NCBI RefSeq assembly: GCF_001890385.1
Contig: NZ_CP018221.1
Span: forward strand, 2,095,501-2,159,500
Direction of reading: 5' to 3'
Length of the DNA stretch: 64,000 nt
From: Tardibacter chloracetimidivorans
GTDB taxonomy: Bacteria; Pseudomonadota; Alphaproteobacteria; Sphingomonadales; Sphingomonadaceae
Positions 63,668 through 64,000 of the stretch are shown piece by piece. Numbering within the stretch: the first letter of the stretch is position 1; each line of letters opens with the position of its first letter. The notes beneath the pieces are model-generated. The model was not told where the DNA came from, did not search any database, and worked only from the letters and a program-made list of their open reading frames with translations. A program made the translations under genes and the position numbers.

Positions 63668-63700
63668 TTTAGCCGACGCTACGACACCGGCGGCTCCAGA

Positions 63701-64000
63701 TCAGAACTTCTTTCCGATCCGGACGCCATAGCTCCGCGGCGGCAGATACTGCCGGTTGACGAAGGCTCCGACGAGCGGGGTGAAGACCACGGTTCCGGCG
63801 ACGATGGTCTTGTCGAAGATATTGTTCAAATAGAGGCTGGCATACCAGTCGTCGGTGGCCTCATAGCGGATATTGGCGTTGGCGAGCCAGTAGGGGCGCT
63901 GGCTGTTGGCCTCGTCGTTGAACTCCGAGAAATATACTCGGGAAGACGCGAAAGCCTCGGCTCGCAATGTCAGAGATCCGTCAAATGCTTCGGTCTGGTA
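63701..64000 (-). CDS. TonB-dependent receptor 3, C-terminal part only
   Basis: An open frame enters from the right edge (YQTEAFDGSLTLRAE…) and ends at 63701, about 99 residues. It contains late barrel strands (QRPYWLANANIRYEATDDWY, ASLYLNNIFDKTIV) and finishes with YGVRIGKKF, the aromatic C terminus used for outer-membrane insertion. The NNIFDK motif is characteristic of TonB receptors. The start and plug lie outside the window. The IS relics at 63.1-63.7 kb lie just downstream. Confidence 0.85.
   Translation of the reverse strand, partial: YQTEAFDGSLTLRAEAFASSRVYFSEFNDEANSQRPYWLANANIRYEATDDWYASLYLNNIFDKTIVAGTVVFTPLVGAFVNRQYLPPRSYGVRIGKKF

Overview
The window looks like chromosomal or megaplasmid DNA of a sphingomonad-type alphaproteobacterium (Sphingomonas/Sphingobium/Novosphingobium group). 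This is inferred from the high GC content, several TonB-dependent receptors with sphingomonad-style plugs beside catabolic genes, the mix of Rieske dioxygenases and CoA-dependent catabolic enzymes, and the insertion-sequence load. No rRNA, tRNA or CRISPR array was seen. Almost everything is accessory catabolism.

Region 1 (1-15.1 kb) is an aromatic ring-oxidation cluster. Two Rieske oxygenase systems lie back to back: a leftward alpha/beta/ferredoxin set, whose alpha gene is split by an IS1595-family element, and a rightward alpha/beta/SDR set. A VOC protein, a type II HAD dehalogenase-like protein, an MhpB-like class III extradiol dioxygenase, a cupin-like protein, an HpcH/HpaI aldolase, a 3-hydroxyacyl-CoA-dehydrogenase-like enzyme, a HisD paralog, an SDR and a hot-dog thioesterase follow. 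The logic is dihydroxylation, rearomatisation, meta-cleavage and aldol cleavage.

Region 2 (15.1-52.4 kb) is a large CoA-thioester (beta-oxidation-like) catabolic island. It holds two MFS transporters (each broken by a copy of the same 852-bp IS5-type element, in opposite orientation), two TonB receptors, an aldehyde dehydrogenase, three acyl-CoA dehydrogenases (two as a likely heteromeric pair), an enoyl-CoA hydratase, two nitronate-monooxygenase/IpdC-like flavoproteins, a PQQ dehydrogenase, several SDRs, a saccharopine-dehydrogenase-like reductase, a second VOC protein, two thiolases, an ACAD plus kinase pair resembling split ACAD10/11 or LvaC/LvaA, a FadB-like bifunctional enzyme, a quinone oxidoreductase, an epoxide hydrolase, an acyl-CoA synthetase, a zinc alcohol dehydrogenase and a TetR regulator. 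A 14-bp palindrome, TGACT-N4-AGTCA, occurs eight times, each time in front of a gene or operon of this island and nowhere that I noticed in the flanks. It is probably the operator of the TetR protein at 51.6 kb and ties the island into one regulon. The substrate is not evident; a branched or alicyclic (terpenoid- or steroid-fragment-like) acid is a reasonable guess.

Region 3 (52.4-57.1 kb) encodes a branched-chain 2-oxoacid dehydrogenase (E1 alpha, E1 beta, E2; no E3), a small ACT-like protein and a divergent Lrp/AsnC regulator.

Region 4 (57.2-64 kb) holds a TetR regulator with two likely operator sites, an outer-membrane efflux lipoprotein, a truncated membrane-fusion protein with no RND pump, a peroxiredoxin/ArsR pair behind a palindrome, an SDR plus SnoaL-like pair, relics of IS701- and IS3-type transposases, and the 3' end of another TonB receptor.

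Three catabolic genes are interrupted by IS elements with intact target duplications, and all three join in frame when the IS is removed on paper. These are therefore recent insertions into otherwise undamaged genes.
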